NCBI RefSeq assembly: GCF_000337035.1
Contig: NZ_AOJL01000037.1
Span: 1-64,000, forward strand
Origin: Halorubrum coriense DSM 10284
GTDB taxonomy: Archaea > Halobacteriota > Halobacteria > Halobacteriales > Haloferacaceae
DNA length: 64,000 bases
Direction: 5' to 3'
In this document: in pieces, positions 51,995 to 61,119 of the stretch
Layout of the letters: the number at the start of each line of letters is the position of its first letter
Position numbering within the stretch: position 1 is the stretch's first letter
The notes under the pieces: generated by a model
Told to the model about the DNA's origin: nothing
Seen by the model: the letters and a program-made list of their open reading frames with translations, nothing else
Databases searched by the model: none
Program-made: the position numbers and the translations under genes

Positions 51995-52549
51995 TCACCG
52001 ACCGAGCGGGCCGCGGCGGTCGACGGTGAGTTCGACCGCTCCGCCGCCGCTCAGTCCCGAGATGTCGTACCGCTCCCCGCCCACGATCAGGTCGTGGCCG
52101 GCCACGTCGCCCGTCTTCAGATGAAGCGTGCGGTACTCACTAGATGGGGGATAATATACGTACCGACCGTCCCGCTCCGTGACGTCGGCTTGCGACGGCA
52201 GCCCCGCCCCGAAGGAGCTGAACTCCATCCGCGTCATCCGGAGCGCGTCCGCCGTCGGTACGTACACGTCGCGGACCGTCGTCTTCTCGACGCTGTGCGT
52301 GTACTCGATCACGATCTCCGTGTCGGCGTCGACCTGCGTCGCGATCAGCTCGGTCCCGTTCTCGTGGGTCACGACGAGGGTTCGGTCGCCGCCGAGCGCG
52401 CCCACGCCCGCGTCGCCGGCGACGCCGACCGCCGACACGACGACGGCGACCGTGACGAGCAGCCCGATCGCGGCCGCGACGGCGGTCCGCCCTCGCGGGC
52501 TCGTCCCGGGGAGCGGCGAGGCGTGCGCGTCCCGAGCCCCGCGGGTCAC
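51995..52549 (-). CDS. DUF1850 family protein of a TAXI-TRAP operon
   Basis: 184 residues from a GTG only three bases after the stop of the binding-protein gene. One hydrophobic N-terminal span (AVAAAIGLLVTVAVVVSAVG) is followed by the DUF1850 core: IVIEYTHSVEKTTVRDVYVP, then FSSFGAGLPSQADVTERDG, and the closing LIVGGERYDISGL. DUF1850 proteins accompany TAXI-TRAP transporters in many genomes. The role is probably assembly or substrate capture outside the membrane. Confidence 0.88.
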   Translation of the reverse strand: MTRGARDAHASPLPGTSPRGRTAVAAAIGLLVTVAVVVSAVGVAGDAGVGALGGDRTLVVTHENGTELIATQVDADTEIVIEYTHSVEKTTVRDVYVPTADALRMTRMEFSSFGAGLPSQADVTERDGRYVYYPPSSEYRTLHLKTGDVAGHDLIVGGERYDISGLSGGGAVELTVDRRGPLGR

Positions 52550-52552
52550 GCG

Positions 52553-53545
52553 TTACTCGAAGTAGCGCGCCGCGCCCTCGTGGAGCTCGACGGACATCCC
52601 GTCCTGCGCGGAGTCGGCCGAGATGAAGTCGGTCTTGATGCTCAGCTCGCTGACGTTGTCGAATATCGCCGCGGTCACCGCCTCGACGATGTCGGCGTCG
52701 TACTCCGACCGAGTCGCGATCATCGCTTGGACCGAGACGGTGTCAATGTCCTCGTCGATACCGGCGTACGTCCCGGCGGGGATCGTGTCGTCGGCGAACC
52801 AAGAGGCGTCGTCGCGAGCGGCCTGCCGCTCCTCGTCCGAGAGGCTCAGGATGCCGACGTCGGTGCTGGTCGCGAGCTCCTCGACGGCCCCCACGGGCCA
52901 CCCGCCGACGACGAACGCGGCGTCGACGTCGCCGTCGCGCAGCTGGTTCGCCGCCTGCGTGAAGTCGGTGTTCTGCTCATCGAAGTCGTCGGTCGTGAGC
53001 CCGGCCGCCGACTCGAGGATCTGGAGCGCGTTCACCTGCGTCCCGCTGCCGAGGTCGCCCGTGTTGACCCGCATCCCCTCCAAGTCGGACAGCGAGCCGA
53101 CGTCGGACTCGGGGTTGGTCAGCACGTGGATCGTCTCCGGGTACAGCGTCGCGACGCCGCGGAGGTTCTCGACGGGCGAGCCGTCGAAGGCGTCGAGCCC
53201 CTCGCCGTTGCGGGCGAAGTAGGCGATGTCGTTCTGGATCAGCGCGAAGTCGGCGTCGCCGCCGCCGAGGCTACCGACGTTCTCCACCGACGCTCCCGTC
53301 GAGGAGACCTCGACCGGATACTCGGTGTTGTCCTCGATGATCCCCTCGAACTCGCCGGACAGCGGGAAGTACGTCCCGCCCGTCCCGCCGGCGTGCCAGC
53401 GGATGACCTCGGTGTCGCCGCCGCCGCCGTCTCCGTCTCCGTCTCCGTTTCCGGAACAGCCGGCGACGCCGACGATACCCGCGGCGGCCGCTCCCCCGAG
53501 GAATGTTCGCCGATCGATCCGTTTGTTGCTTCGTTCATGTGACAT
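52553..53545 (-). CDS. TAXI family TRAP solute-binding lipoprotein
   Basis: 330 residues. The Tat signal DRRTFLGGAAAAG with the lipobox GVAGC (Cys30) anchors it outside. A simple Gly-Asp linker, encoded by repeated GTCTCC units, precedes the binding domain. TAXI blocks include WHAGGTGGTYFPLSGEFEGI, then SSTGASVENVGSLGGGDADF, and LRGVATLYPETIHVLTNPES. GMRVNTGDLGSGTQVNALQI is also typical. It delivers a solute to the fused permease encoded downstream. A GTTATCAA box lies about 22-29 bases before the ATG. Confidence 0.95.
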   Translation of the reverse strand: MSHERSNKRIDRRTFLGGAAAAGIVGVAGCSGNGDGDGDGGGGDTEVIRWHAGGTGGTYFPLSGEFEGIIEDNTEYPVEVSSTGASVENVGSLGGGDADFALIQNDIAYFARNGEGLDAFDGSPVENLRGVATLYPETIHVLTNPESDVGSLSDLEGMRVNTGDLGSGTQVNALQILESAAGLTTDDFDEQNTDFTQAANQLRDGDVDAAFVVGGWPVGAVEELATSTDVGILSLSDEERQAARDDASWFADDTIPAGTYAGIDEDIDTVSVQAMIATRSEYDADIVEAVTAAIFDNVSELSIKTDFISADSAQDGMSVELHEGAARYFE

Positions 53546-53678
53546 ACCGTGTCAATACTCTTTGGGAGTTGATAACCGTTTCCTCCTACCGTCGGCCGAA
53601 CCGACCGACCCGACACCCGCCGCGCCCGGGCGATTCGGTCGACCCCGGCGGGGCGGCGACGGGGTCGAATGAAAAGGC

Positions 53679-53685
53679 CTTTTAC
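53679..53685 (+). promoter_or_regulatory. TATA-like box of tRNA-Lys
   Basis: CTTTTAC lies 25-31 bases before the first base of the tRNA, the expected spacing for archaeal RNA polymerase. Confidence 0.55.
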
Positions 53686-53709
53686 CGTGACACGGATAGC
53701 GAATAGCGA

Positions 53710-53783
53710 GGGCCGGTAGCTCAGTTAGGGAGAGCGACGGACTCTTAATCCGTCGGTCGCGTGTTCAAATCGCGCCCGGCCCG
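53710..53783 (+). tRNA. tRNA-Lys (anticodon CTT)
   Basis: A 74-base cloverleaf. The acceptor arms GGGCCGG and CCGGCCC pair fully. The D arm has GCTC and GAGC. The anticodon stem ACGGA/TCCGT carries the loop CTCTTAA, giving anticodon CTT. The T arm has TTCAAAT. The discriminator is G, and CCA is not encoded. No intron. It reads AAG codons. Confidence 0.95.
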
Positions 53784-53879
53784 CTCCTTTGTCGCCGCGG
53801 CCGTTCGCTCTGAGCGGTATCTCCGACGATGTCCGAGGCGTCGCCGAACTCTCGTGGGATCGTGTAGCGGCCGCGACCG

Positions 53880-54773
53880 TCAGCCGCGCAGCCGCAGCAC
53901 CGACTTCTCCTTCCCGTGCGACTCGATCATCACGTCGGATTCGGCCCGGAGCCAGTCGGGGACGCCCGCGACGTGGCGCGCGTGTTTCTGCGGCGCCGCC
54001 TCCGGGTCACTGTGGAGCCGCGCCGGCTCCGAGTAGTGCGTGATCGGCCTGACCTCGCCCCACGTCTCGCGGGCCGCCTCGAACCCCTCGCGGTGCGTGC
54101 GGCCGCGGTCGGTGAACGCGTGGTGGTGGTAGTCGAACGTCACCGGCACGCCGGCGTCGGCCGCCACCGCGTCGACGAGTTCGGTGACGCCGAACAGCGA
54201 CCCCTTGTCGTCGTTCTCGACGACGAGCCGCTCCCGGGCGCGCGGCGCGAGGTCGGTCACGACGTCGCGGAACCGGTCGGCCGTGGCCGCCTTGTCGCCG
54301 TAGTGTGCGCCGATGTGGACGTTGATCGCGTGTCGCGGCGACCGCGGCAGCTCCATCAGGTCGAGCCAGCGGCCGTGGTGTTCGACCGACTCGACCGACC
54401 GCGCGACCGTGTCGCTCGACTCGCTCGCCAGCTTACACCAGTGGCTCGGGTGGAAGGTGAGCCGCATCTCGTTCGACCGAACGATCTCCCCGCAGTCGGT
54501 CGCGAGCGACCGGACTCGCTCGTAGTTCGGGAGTTCGTCGAGTTCGAACTGCGAGTTCCACGGGACGAGCGTGGAGCTACACCGGTAAAACCGGATGTCG
54601 CGGTTGCGGTTCCACCGCAAGATCGCGCGCAGGTCCTCGAAGTTCCGCTCGGCGAGTTCGGCGACGCGCTCGATCCCCTCGGTCTCCCACGTCCGCTTGC
54701 GGATGTCCCGGTTACAGCGCCGCGGCGGATCCCGCTCGCGGAGCGTCCGGTTCATCGCGGCGTATCCGAGCAT
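53880..54773 (-). CDS. uvsE: UV damage endonuclease UvsE/UvdE
   Basis: 297 residues from the Met at 54773 (MLGYAAMNRTL); a GTG seven codons upstream at 54794 is also possible. It nicks DNA 5' to UV photoproducts in an alternative excision pathway. Family blocks: YRCSSTLVPWN, RLTFHPSHWCKLAS, NVHIGAHYGDK, RLVVENDDKGSLFGVTEL, VTFDYHHHAF and ITHYSEPAR. The conserved His, Glu and Asp residues bind the metal cluster of the TIM barrel. UV-exposed brine dwellers would benefit. It converges with nothing nearby and follows the tRNA on the opposite strand. Confidence 0.93.
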   Translation of the reverse strand: MLGYAAMNRTLRERDPPRRCNRDIRKRTWETEGIERVAELAERNFEDLRAILRWNRNRDIRFYRCSSTLVPWNSQFELDELPNYERVRSLATDCGEIVRSNEMRLTFHPSHWCKLASESSDTVARSVESVEHHGRWLDLMELPRSPRHAINVHIGAHYGDKAATADRFRDVVTDLAPRARERLVVENDDKGSLFGVTELVDAVAADAGVPVTFDYHHHAFTDRGRTHREGFEAARETWGEVRPITHYSEPARLHSDPEAAPQKHARHVAGVPDWLRAESDVMIESHGKEKSVLRLRG

Positions 54774-54925
54774 GATCGGTCCTTCGCGCGCCACGGTCTA
54801 GACGGGATCGGTCGCGGCGGTGCGTCGCCGACCTCCCGGCGGCTCCCCGCGGCACCCCGCGTAACCGTCTTGTGTCACAGCGCCGTATCGATCGTCGATC
54901 CCGGCGCGCGGACGCCGGGGCGACC

Positions 54926-55243
54926 ATGGGACAGGAAACGCTGAACGGCGTCGACATCTCCGAGCTCCGGGCGACGTACGACCGGAAAGTCCGCGAGGAA
55001 CTGCCGGCCCGCGCGACCGACGACTGGCCGATACGGGCAGATCACTGCTTCGCCCGCGTCGTGCTCGACAACGTGTTCGGCGGCCCGTGGGACGAACACG
55101 TCTCGGGTCGGCCGGCGTACGAGCGGCTCTCCGTCGCCGAACTGGAGGCGGCCGTCGAGATCGCGGACGTGATGCTCGCCGAGGGGCGGCCGGCGGTCGA
55201 GAGGTACGACGAGAACTCGCTCCGCTGGCGCGGCGAGCGCTGA
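54926..55243 (+). CDS. Conserved small protein of unknown function
   Basis: 105 residues from the Met at 54926. It has ADHCFARVVLDNVFGGPWDE and VSGRPAYERLSVAELEAAVE, then IADVMLAEGRPAVERYDENS, ending LRWRGE. Similar short proteins occur in other prokaryotes and are sometimes labelled acetyltransferase-related, without evidence that I can see here. No catalytic motif is evident. It is divergent from uvsE. Confidence 0.75.
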   Translation: MGQETLNGVDISELRATYDRKVREELPARATDDWPIRADHCFARVVLDNVFGGPWDEHVSGRPAYERLSVAELEAAVEIADVMLAEGRPAVERYDENSLRWRGER

Positions 55244-55336
55244 CCGCAACGCGCCGCGGCCCGCGGCTCGGATCGCGGTCGGTGGTCCCTCACCGCCGGC
55301 TCAACGCTTTTCTCGGAGCGGTGCCGACGACCGTCC

Positions 55337-55555
55337 GTGAAACGAAACGTCGGCCGTATCGACGCGATCGCGCGGATCGTCGGGGGCGTCGCCGTCGGGA
55401 TCCTCGCGCTTCTCGCCGCGACGACGGACGTCAGCGTGCCCGTCGTCTCGGCCGTCGGACTCGCGGTCGGCTGCGTCGTGCTCGTCGTCGAGGGCGCGAC
55501 GCGCCGGTGCCTGCTGTACCGCGTGCTCGGGATCGACCGCTGTCCGGTGGACTGA
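55337..55555 (+). CDS. DUF2892/YgaP-like small membrane protein
   Basis: 72 residues from a GTG. It begins MKRNVGRIDAIARIVGGVAV, has two hydrophobic spans, and ends RRCLLYRVLGIDRCPVD. This matches the YgaP-type transmembrane domain (DUF2892), in which NxGxxDxxxR opens and CPxYxxxGI closes the fold. The function of the free-standing domain is unknown. Confidence 0.85.
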   Translation: MKRNVGRIDAIARIVGGVAVGILALLAATTDVSVPVVSAVGLAVGCVVLVVEGATRRCLLYRVLGIDRCPVD

Positions 55556-55581
55556 CCGCCGAGGAATCGCCTGCCGGACCG

Positions 55582-56514
55582 TCACCCGCCGTCCTCCGCC
55601 GCGTCGGGGTCCGTCGCCGCCAAGGGCGGCTCGACATCGAGCAGGTCGGCGCTCACCTCCCACAGTCGGCGGGCGGCGGTCTCGTCCCGGGCCGCGCGCG
55701 ACGCCGTCGTCGGCTCCCGGTCAGCGAAGTACCGCCCCGAGACGGTCGCCGTCTCCGGTTTCAGCGCCGGCACGAGGAGCTCGGCGGCCCCCTCGGCGAC
55801 GCTCGTCACGAACGGGAGGCCGTCGAGCGCCCCCAGCGCGCTCGAGACCGGCCCCGGCAGGAACCGGCTGAAGCCGCTGCCCGGGATCGCTCCCGGGTGG
55901 ACGCTGTTCGAGGTGACGTCGCGGTCGGCGGCGTCGAGTCGAGCGGCCAGTTCGTTCGCGAACAGCACGTTCGCGAGCTTCGAGTGGCCGTACGCCCACG
56001 TCGCCGAGTACCCGTCGACCGTCCGTACCCGCGTGAGGTCGAGTTCCGAGCCCCGGTGCGCGGCCGACGCCGTGGTGACGACCCGCGCGCCCGGCCGGAG
56101 GTGATCGAGCAGCTCCGCCGTCAGCAGGTACGGCGACAGGTGGTTGACGTGGAACGTGTACTCGACGCCGAGGTCGGTCACCTCCCCGTTGCGAAAGAAC
56201 CCGCCGGCGTTGTTGATCAGGACGTCGAGGCCGTCCGTCTCCCTCCGGACGGTCACGGCCAGTTCGCGGACGGAGTCTGGGTCGGCGAAGTCGGCGCGGA
56301 CGAACCGCCCGTCGACGCCGGCGGCGGAGAGCTCCTCGACGACGGCCGCCCCCGCTTCCCGGTCCCGGCCGTGGACGATCACGTCGGCACCGAGCCGCCC
56401 CAGCGCGAGCGCCGCGGCCCGACCGATCCCGCTCGTCGAGCCGGTCACCAGCGCCTGTCGGCCGCGACAGTCGACGTCCGCGACGCCCGCGATACGCTCC
56501 GGATCGTCGGTCAT
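55582..56514 (-). CDS. Short-chain dehydrogenase/reductase (retinol dehydrogenase-like)
   Basis: 310 residues from the Met at 56514; the frame runs on to 56625 without similarity. The cofactor motif is ALVTGSTSGIGRAAAL, followed by VIVHGRD (NADP preference likely from the Arg), LDVLINNAGGFF, and the catalytic Ser/Tyr/Lys in ASAAHRG and YGHSKLANVLF. SVHPGAIPGSGFSRF follows. The layout matches retinol-dehydrogenase/WW-domain-oxidoreductase-type SDRs. The substrate is not assignable. Confidence 0.92.
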   Translation of the reverse strand: MTDDPERIAGVADVDCRGRQALVTGSTSGIGRAAALALGRLGADVIVHGRDREAGAAVVEELSAAGVDGRFVRADFADPDSVRELAVTVRRETDGLDVLINNAGGFFRNGEVTDLGVEYTFHVNHLSPYLLTAELLDHLRPGARVVTTASAAHRGSELDLTRVRTVDGYSATWAYGHSKLANVLFANELAARLDAADRDVTSNSVHPGAIPGSGFSRFLPGPVSSALGALDGLPFVTSVAEGAAELLVPALKPETATVSGRYFADREPTTASRAARDETAARRLWEVSADLLDVEPPLAATDPDAAEDGG

Positions 56515-56652
56515 ACCGATCGTTGGACGCGGACGCACTTGAGCGCGGTCACCGGCGTCGGTCCCGGTCCGGGCGGCGACCGGGCTCTCTCGGTCGCCGT
56601 CCCCACGACGTCGCCGGTGGATCATTTACCCGTGGAGACCGTTGGATGCGAT

Positions 56653-56835
56653 ATGGCGACGTTTGACGCGGACACGGCGATGGTCTGCGCCGGGGTGCTG
56701 CTCAGCGCCCTCGCGTTCGCGGAGGTCTACTCGACTTGGAAGCGGACCCGAGGAACCGAACGAGACGAGCGCGACTCCGAGACGACGGACGGGAGCGCGA
56801 CGCCGGATCGGGACTCGCCGGCGTCGGACGCCTGA
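56653..56835 (+). CDS. Small single-span membrane protein
   Basis: 60 residues. One hydrophobic span (TAMVCAGVLLSALAFAEVYS) is followed by a highly charged tail rich in Arg, Glu, Asp and Ser. No family recognised. It is one of several short membrane proteins in this part of the window. Confidence 0.6.
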   Translation: MATFDADTAMVCAGVLLSALAFAEVYSTWKRTRGTERDERDSETTDGSATPDRDSPASDA

Positions 56836-56881
56836 CCCCGGCGGTGAAAACCTCTTTACGGCTATAGAACCAACTTAATAT

Positions 56882-57118
56882 ATGCCCGAATCAGACGAGG
56901 TCACGGCCGACGTCGTGGACGATATCGACGCCGAGGGACTAGGTACCGCGGTGATCGCGTCGATCGCTTCCGTCGCGCTCGCCCTGTACTTCTACTACGT
57001 TCGTGGGGACAAACAGCGCGGGCAGTTCGTCGGACTGTGGCCGACGACGATCCTCGCCGTCGCGTCCTACTTTAAACTCGAAGAGATCCGTCAGAAACTG
57101 GACGAACTGGACGCGTAA
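56882..57118 (+). CDS. Small two-span membrane protein
   Basis: 78 residues. An acidic N-terminus of 20 residues precedes GTAVIASIASVALALYFYYV and FVGLWPTTILAVASYFKLEE, with RGDKQRGQ between the spans. The end IRQKLDELDA is a short helix. No family recognised. A CTTTAC box lies about 22-28 bases before the ATG. Confidence 0.75.
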   Translation: MPESDEVTADVVDDIDAEGLGTAVIASIASVALALYFYYVRGDKQRGQFVGLWPTTILAVASYFKLEEIRQKLDELDA

Positions 57119-57285
57119 CCCGACACCGCCGTCTTTTCTCCGACCGCCCCACCGACGAACGACGCGCGAACGACGCCGATCGAACGCCTCCAACGGCGGC
57201 GCTGGCGGAGTGACCTCCGGGACCGTCGCGCGGTCCGCACCGCCGTCGGCGCAACCCCTATATCGAGGCTGGCCCATCGATCTAC

Positions 57286-57633
57286 ATGGAGCTTCAGACC
57301 GCCGAGACGGCGGTAGAGCCGGGCGAACTCCGAGATCGACTGCCGCCGGCACCGGGCGAGTGGACGCGTACCGCCGACGCCACGGGCACTGTCGAGTACC
57401 GGCTGCCGAGCGACGAGAGCCCCTGTACCGCGGCGAAGCTGACCGTCCGCCCGGAACTGTTCACGGACCACGCGGTGCGGCTAGATAGGACCGTCGACTG
57501 CCGTGGCGTCGGCACGGACCGGTTCGACGCCGTCGAGGACGTCGTCGCGGTCGTCGAGCGCGAACTGGCGCACGTGCTCGGCGGGCTCGACGACGTCTCG
57601 GAGAGGGAGACGCCCGCTCGGGGGGACTCGTAA
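57286..57633 (+). CDS. Hypothetical haloarchaeal protein
   Basis: 115 residues, acidic and soluble. It has TGTVEYRLPSDESPCTAAKL then TVRPELFTDHAVRLDRTVDC, and a C-terminal helix (AVVERELAHVLGGL). No motif or family recognised. GC-rich third positions and an acidic composition support it as a gene. Confidence 0.6.
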   Translation: MELQTAETAVEPGELRDRLPPAPGEWTRTADATGTVEYRLPSDESPCTAAKLTVRPELFTDHAVRLDRTVDCRGVGTDRFDAVEDVVAVVERELAHVLGGLDDVSERETPARGDS

Positions 57634-57730
57634 CCGCCGCACTGGTGACGACGGGCGCTATCGCTTCGCCGGTCCGATCCGCCGCTGTCCGACCCGACAG
57701 GAGCGTCCTGTATCCACGGATCGAACCGGA

Positions 57731-58165
57731 TCAGCGGTCGTTCGGGGCGTCGAGGACGCCGCGGATCGCGGTCACCGCCTCCCTGAACGCGCCGACGTCC
57801 ATCGAGTCGGTGGTGAAGAGCACGCCGCCGTCGCCCGCGAGCACTCGCACGACGAAGCCGTCCTCGTGGAACCGCACGGTGAAGTCGTACTGGCCGATAC
57901 CCGGTCCGTCGTCGCTGCGCGCGATGTCCGTCCGGACCGATCGCTCCGCGAACCCGACCCGTTCGAGCGCGACCAACTGCGCCTTTCGCGTCCGCGCGTC
58001 CCCCGCCGACGGGTAGAGGTCGGAGCGGACGTAGAGGAGGTCGAACGCCGACGGCGTGAAGTAGACCACGCTGCGGAGCTCGTCGCCGAGACCGGTGCGG
58101 GTGGCGCTGAGGACGCTCTCGGCCCGTCCGCCGTCGATACCGGTCTCTGCGATGTCACTGCTCAT
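57731..58165 (-). CDS. Conserved haloarchaeal protein
   Basis: 144 residues from the Met at 58165. Features are TRTGLGDELRSVVYFTPSAF, then DLLYVRSDLYPSAGDARTRK and YDFTVRFHEDGFVVRVLAGD, and a C-terminal DAFREAVTAIR-like helix. It resembles a family of haloarchaeal proteins of unknown function, soluble and without a catalytic signature. The promoter region is shared with an SDR remnant on the other strand. Confidence 0.75.
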   Translation of the reverse strand: MSSDIAETGIDGGRAESVLSATRTGLGDELRSVVYFTPSAFDLLYVRSDLYPSAGDARTRKAQLVALERVGFAERSVRTDIARSDDGPGIGQYDFTVRFHEDGFVVRVLAGDGGVLFTTDSMDVGAFREAVTAIRGVLDAPNDR

Positions 58166-58226
58166 ACCCCTCCAATACGGGCGCTGCGGTATTAGCCGCT
58201 CCGGCGGTCGGTCGCGGACGGCGACG

Positions 58227-58559
58227 ATGACCGACGAGGAGTACGCGGCGATGCGGGAGACGAACGTCGACGGCGCGTTCTTCCTCACGCGCGCGGCGCT
58301 CCCGCACCTCACGGAGAGCGAGGGGAGCCTCGTCGCCGTCGGCGGCTTCGCCGGGGAGTACCCGCGGTCGTTCAACCCCGTGTACGCCGCGACGAAGTGG
58401 TGGGTCCGCGGGTTCGCGCACAGCGTCGCGGCGCAGGTCGGCGACGACGGCGTGGCCGTCTCCGTGATCAACCCCTCGGAGGTCCGCACGGAGTTCGGCA
58501 GCGAGGACGGGGAGCCGTCGAGCGCCGGGCCGCGACTTTCGAACCGCAACCCCTTTTGA
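58227..58559 (+). pseudogene. SDR-family remnant, truncated at both ends
   Basis: The frame from the ATG at 58227 encodes TDEEYAAMRETNVDGAFFLT and SLVAVGGFAGEYPRSFNPVY followed by AATKWWVRGF, the middle of a classical SDR with the catalytic YxxxK (YAATK). VSVINPSEVRTEFGSEDG follows. The first 85 or so residues, with the NAD motif and NNAG, are absent, and only 60 bases separate it from the neighbouring gene. The last 40 or so residues are replaced by unrelated sequence leading into the MFS promoter. It cannot bind cofactor, so it is a relic. Confidence 0.78.
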
Positions 58560-58580
58560 ATCACCGGACGGCGGACGGGT

Positions 58581-59870
58581 GTGAGCAACGCGACGGCCGG
58601 ACCGAGATCGCAGTTCTGGGCGCTCTACCTCACCCGGTTCGCGGAGGGGTTCGGGTTCATCACGCTGCTGACGCTTCTGCCGACGTATATCAACGCGCTG
58701 GACCCGCAAGCGGTCACCGTGTTAGGCGTCACGGTCTCGGCCGGATTCGTCATCGGGATGTACACCACCGGGTTCACGCTCGCGCAGACGGCCGCGGTGG
58801 TCCCGCTCGCGTGGGCCGGCGACCGGTTCGACAAGCGGCGCGTCCTCCTCGTCGTCCTCGCGGCCGGTGCGGGCGTGTACGCGCTGTTCCCGCTGGTCGA
58901 CTCCTCGGCCACCTTCGTCGCCGTGCGCGCGCTTCAGGGGTTCGTCGTCACCGGCGCGGGGCTGATGACGCTCTCGCTCGTCGGCCAGATCGCAGAGGCG
59001 GGCACCCGGGCGGACAAGATCGGGAAGGCGAACGCCGCCTCCTTCGCCGCTTCGATACTCGGCTCGCTCGGCGCGGGCGCCATCTACGACGCCGTCGGCT
59101 TCGGCCCGGTCTTCGGGGTCATCACGGCGCTGATGGTGGCCGCGTGGCTCGTCACGTGGGGCGTGCTCGACGACGACCCGACGCGGGTCGAGGGGTTCCC
59201 GTTCACCGACCTCGCGGTCAACCGCAAGCTCCTGACGATATCGACGTTCCGGGCGCAGTACGCCTTCGCGGTGACGATGGTCCGGACGTGGGTTCCCATC
59301 TACGCGGGGACCGCGGTCGGCGGCGGGGGGCTCGCGGTCGGCGCGACCGCGGTGGCGGTGACGGTCACCGCCGAGAAGGCGACCAACATGGTCGGGCAGC
59401 TGTTCACCGGCCGGCTCTCCGACGCGTACGGACGGTCGCTGTTCGTGTTCGGCGGCGGGGGCGCCTACGGGGTGATCGCGATGGCGATCCCGTTTTCGGC
59501 ACCGGGGGGTGCCGCCCTCGGTAGCGGCGTCACGGTCCCGATACTGGGCGCGCTCCCGCCGGCGTACCTCCCGCTCGTCGGGTTCTCCGGGCTCCTCGGC
59601 GTCGCCGACTCGTTCCGGGAGCCGGCCAGCATGGCGCTGTTCGCCGACGAGGGAACGGACGACGGCGGCGTCGCCTCCAGCTTCGGCATCCGAGAGCTGG
59701 TGTGGCGGCCGGGGTCGGTGGCCGGGCCCCTCATCGCCGGCTGGCTCATGGTCGAGGTGAGCATGGCGTCCGTCTTCTACGTCGGCGGCGCGTTCGCGGT
59801 CACCGGCGTCGTCGCGTTCCTCGCGATCCTCGCGCGGGACCACGGTCGCGCGGCGCTGACGGCGTGGTAG
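58581..59870 (+). CDS. Major facilitator superfamily transporter
   Basis: 429 residues from a GTG, about 12 hydrophobic spans. The loop between spans 2 and 3 has AWAGDRFDKRRVLLVVL, the MFS GxxxDRxGRR-type motif. The same motif recurs after span 8 as TGRLSDAYGRSLFVFG. Spans 4-5 have RALQGFVVTGAGLMTLSLVG. The substrate cannot be told; drug or metabolite export is usual for this group. A CTTTTGAA box lies about 25-32 bases before the GTG. Confidence 0.93.
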   Translation: MSNATAGPRSQFWALYLTRFAEGFGFITLLTLLPTYINALDPQAVTVLGVTVSAGFVIGMYTTGFTLAQTAAVVPLAWAGDRFDKRRVLLVVLAAGAGVYALFPLVDSSATFVAVRALQGFVVTGAGLMTLSLVGQIAEAGTRADKIGKANAASFAASILGSLGAGAIYDAVGFGPVFGVITALMVAAWLVTWGVLDDDPTRVEGFPFTDLAVNRKLLTISTFRAQYAFAVTMVRTWVPIYAGTAVGGGGLAVGATAVAVTVTAEKATNMVGQLFTGRLSDAYGRSLFVFGGGGAYGVIAMAIPFSAPGGAALGSGVTVPILGALPPAYLPLVGFSGLLGVADSFREPASMALFADEGTDDGGVASSFGIRELVWRPGSVAGPLIAGWLMVEVSMASVFYVGGAFAVTGVVAFLAILARDHGRAALTAW

Positions 59871-60009
59871 CCGCCGTTCGACCCGAAGGCGTCGGTCGTG
59901 CGTCGGCCCGTCCGCTCGCCGTCGAAAACGGTCCGTGAGATAGCTGCGCAGTGACACGCCGGGTCCGGCGCGGTGTCCGCCGGCGGTGGAACCCGCCGCA
60001 GTCGCTCGC

Positions 60010-61119
60010 TCAGTCGTCGCTCTCGGCCGTCGAGCCGCCCGCGGAGTCGGCGACCCGCTTCGTCTCGCTGTCCACGCTGATCCCCTCCCAGTCGTCGTCG
60101 GTGTGGAACCCCTCGCGTTCCTTCGCGCCGGGCGCGACGCGGACGAACTCGGCCCGCTCCCGGGCGCGCTCGATCGTGTGGCCGCCGCAGTACGAGAGCC
60201 CCGAGCGGATGCCCTGACAGAACTCCTCGGCGACGGTCGCCACCGGCCCCTTGTACGGCGTCAGCGCCTCGACGCCCTCGTCGGCGCCCACGTCCGCGCC
60301 CTTGTCGTCCCGCTCTTCGGCGGCGGCGGTCGTCGCCATCCCGCGCGACCGCTTGTACCGCGTGCCGTCGACCTCGACGACCGCGCCCGGGGCCTCCTCG
60401 GTCCCGGCGAAGAGGCTGCCGAGCATCACGGTGTCGGCCCCCGCCATCAGCGCCTTCGCGGCGTCGCCGGAGGTCCGGATCCCGCCGTCGGCGCAGACCG
60501 TGACGTCGAGGTCCTCGGCCGCCGTCGCGCAGTCGTCGACCGCGGTCAGCTGCGGGACGCCGGCCCCGGCGACCTTCCGCGTCGTACAGTGCGAGCCCGG
60601 TCCGATGCCGACCTTCACGCAGTCGGCCCCGGCCGCCGCGAGGTCCTCGACGCCCGCCGGCGTGGCGACGTTGCCGGCGACGAGGTCCGTCTGCGGGAAC
60701 TCCGTCGCGATCTCCTCGACGGCCGCGATCGTCCGGTCGAGGTGACCGTGCGCGACGTCGACGACGATCGCGTCCACGCCGGCGTCGACGAGCGCGGCGC
60801 TCCGAGCGAGGTGGTCCTCGTTGATGCCGACCGCGGCGGCGACCCGTTCGCCGGCCGCGGCCACCCGCTCGACCTGCGCCGACTGCTCGTCGACGGTGAG
60901 GAAGCGGTGGAGGACGCCGAGCCCGCCGGCGCGGGAGAGCTCGACCGCTAGCTCGGCCTCCGTGACCGTGTCCATCGCCGCAGAGACCAGCGGCGTCTCC
61001 AGTTCGACGTTCGGCGTGAACCGCGTCGAGAGGTCCACGTCGCTCCGGCTGTCGACGGGCGACCGCTGCGGGACGAGCAGCACGTCTCCGTAGCTCAGCC
61101 CGGTTCGTAGATCGTTCAT
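60010..61119 (-). CDS. IMP dehydrogenase/GMP reductase family enzyme without CBS domains
   Basis: 369 residues. The barrel starts [15 protein letters not shown]. The catalytic loop is [20 protein letters not shown] with Cys178 and Thr180. [20 protein letters not shown] binds phosphate, and [20 protein letters not shown] and [13 protein letters not shown] follow. The CBS pair of usual IMP dehydrogenases is missing; the short GINEDH segment spans that site. Size and lack of CBS fit GMP reductase, while the C-terminal flap region looks more like IMP dehydrogenase. A TTTTTC box lies about 27-36 bases before the ATG. Confidence 0.85.
   Translation of the reverse strand: MNDLRTGLSYGDVLLVPQRSPVDSRSDVDLSTRFTPNVELETPLVSAAMDTVTEAELAVELSRAGGLGVLHRFLTVDEQSAQVERVAAAGERVAAAVGINEDHLARSAALVDAGVDAIVVDVAHGHLDRTIAAVEEIATEFPQTDLVAGNVATPAGVEDLAAAGADCVKVGIGPGSHCTTRKVAGAGVPQLTAVDDCATAAEDLDVTVCADGGIRTSGDAAKALMAGADTVMLGSLFAGTEEAPGAVVEVDGTRYKRSRGMATTAAAEERDDKGADVGADEGVEALTPYKGPVATVAEEFCQGIRSGLSYCGGHTIERARERAEFVRVAPGAKEREGFHTDDDWEGISVDSETKRVADSAGGSTAESDD

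Noticed and set aside
53420-53455. Short tandem GTCTCC/GCC repeats
   Set aside because: They simply encode the Gly-Asp linker behind the lipobox of the TAXI binding protein.
50558-53542. A 994-codon open frame on the plus strand across the TRAP operon
   Set aside because: It is antisense to three well-supported genes, is extremely Arg-rich and has no domain resemblance. Long antisense frames are normal at this GC content.
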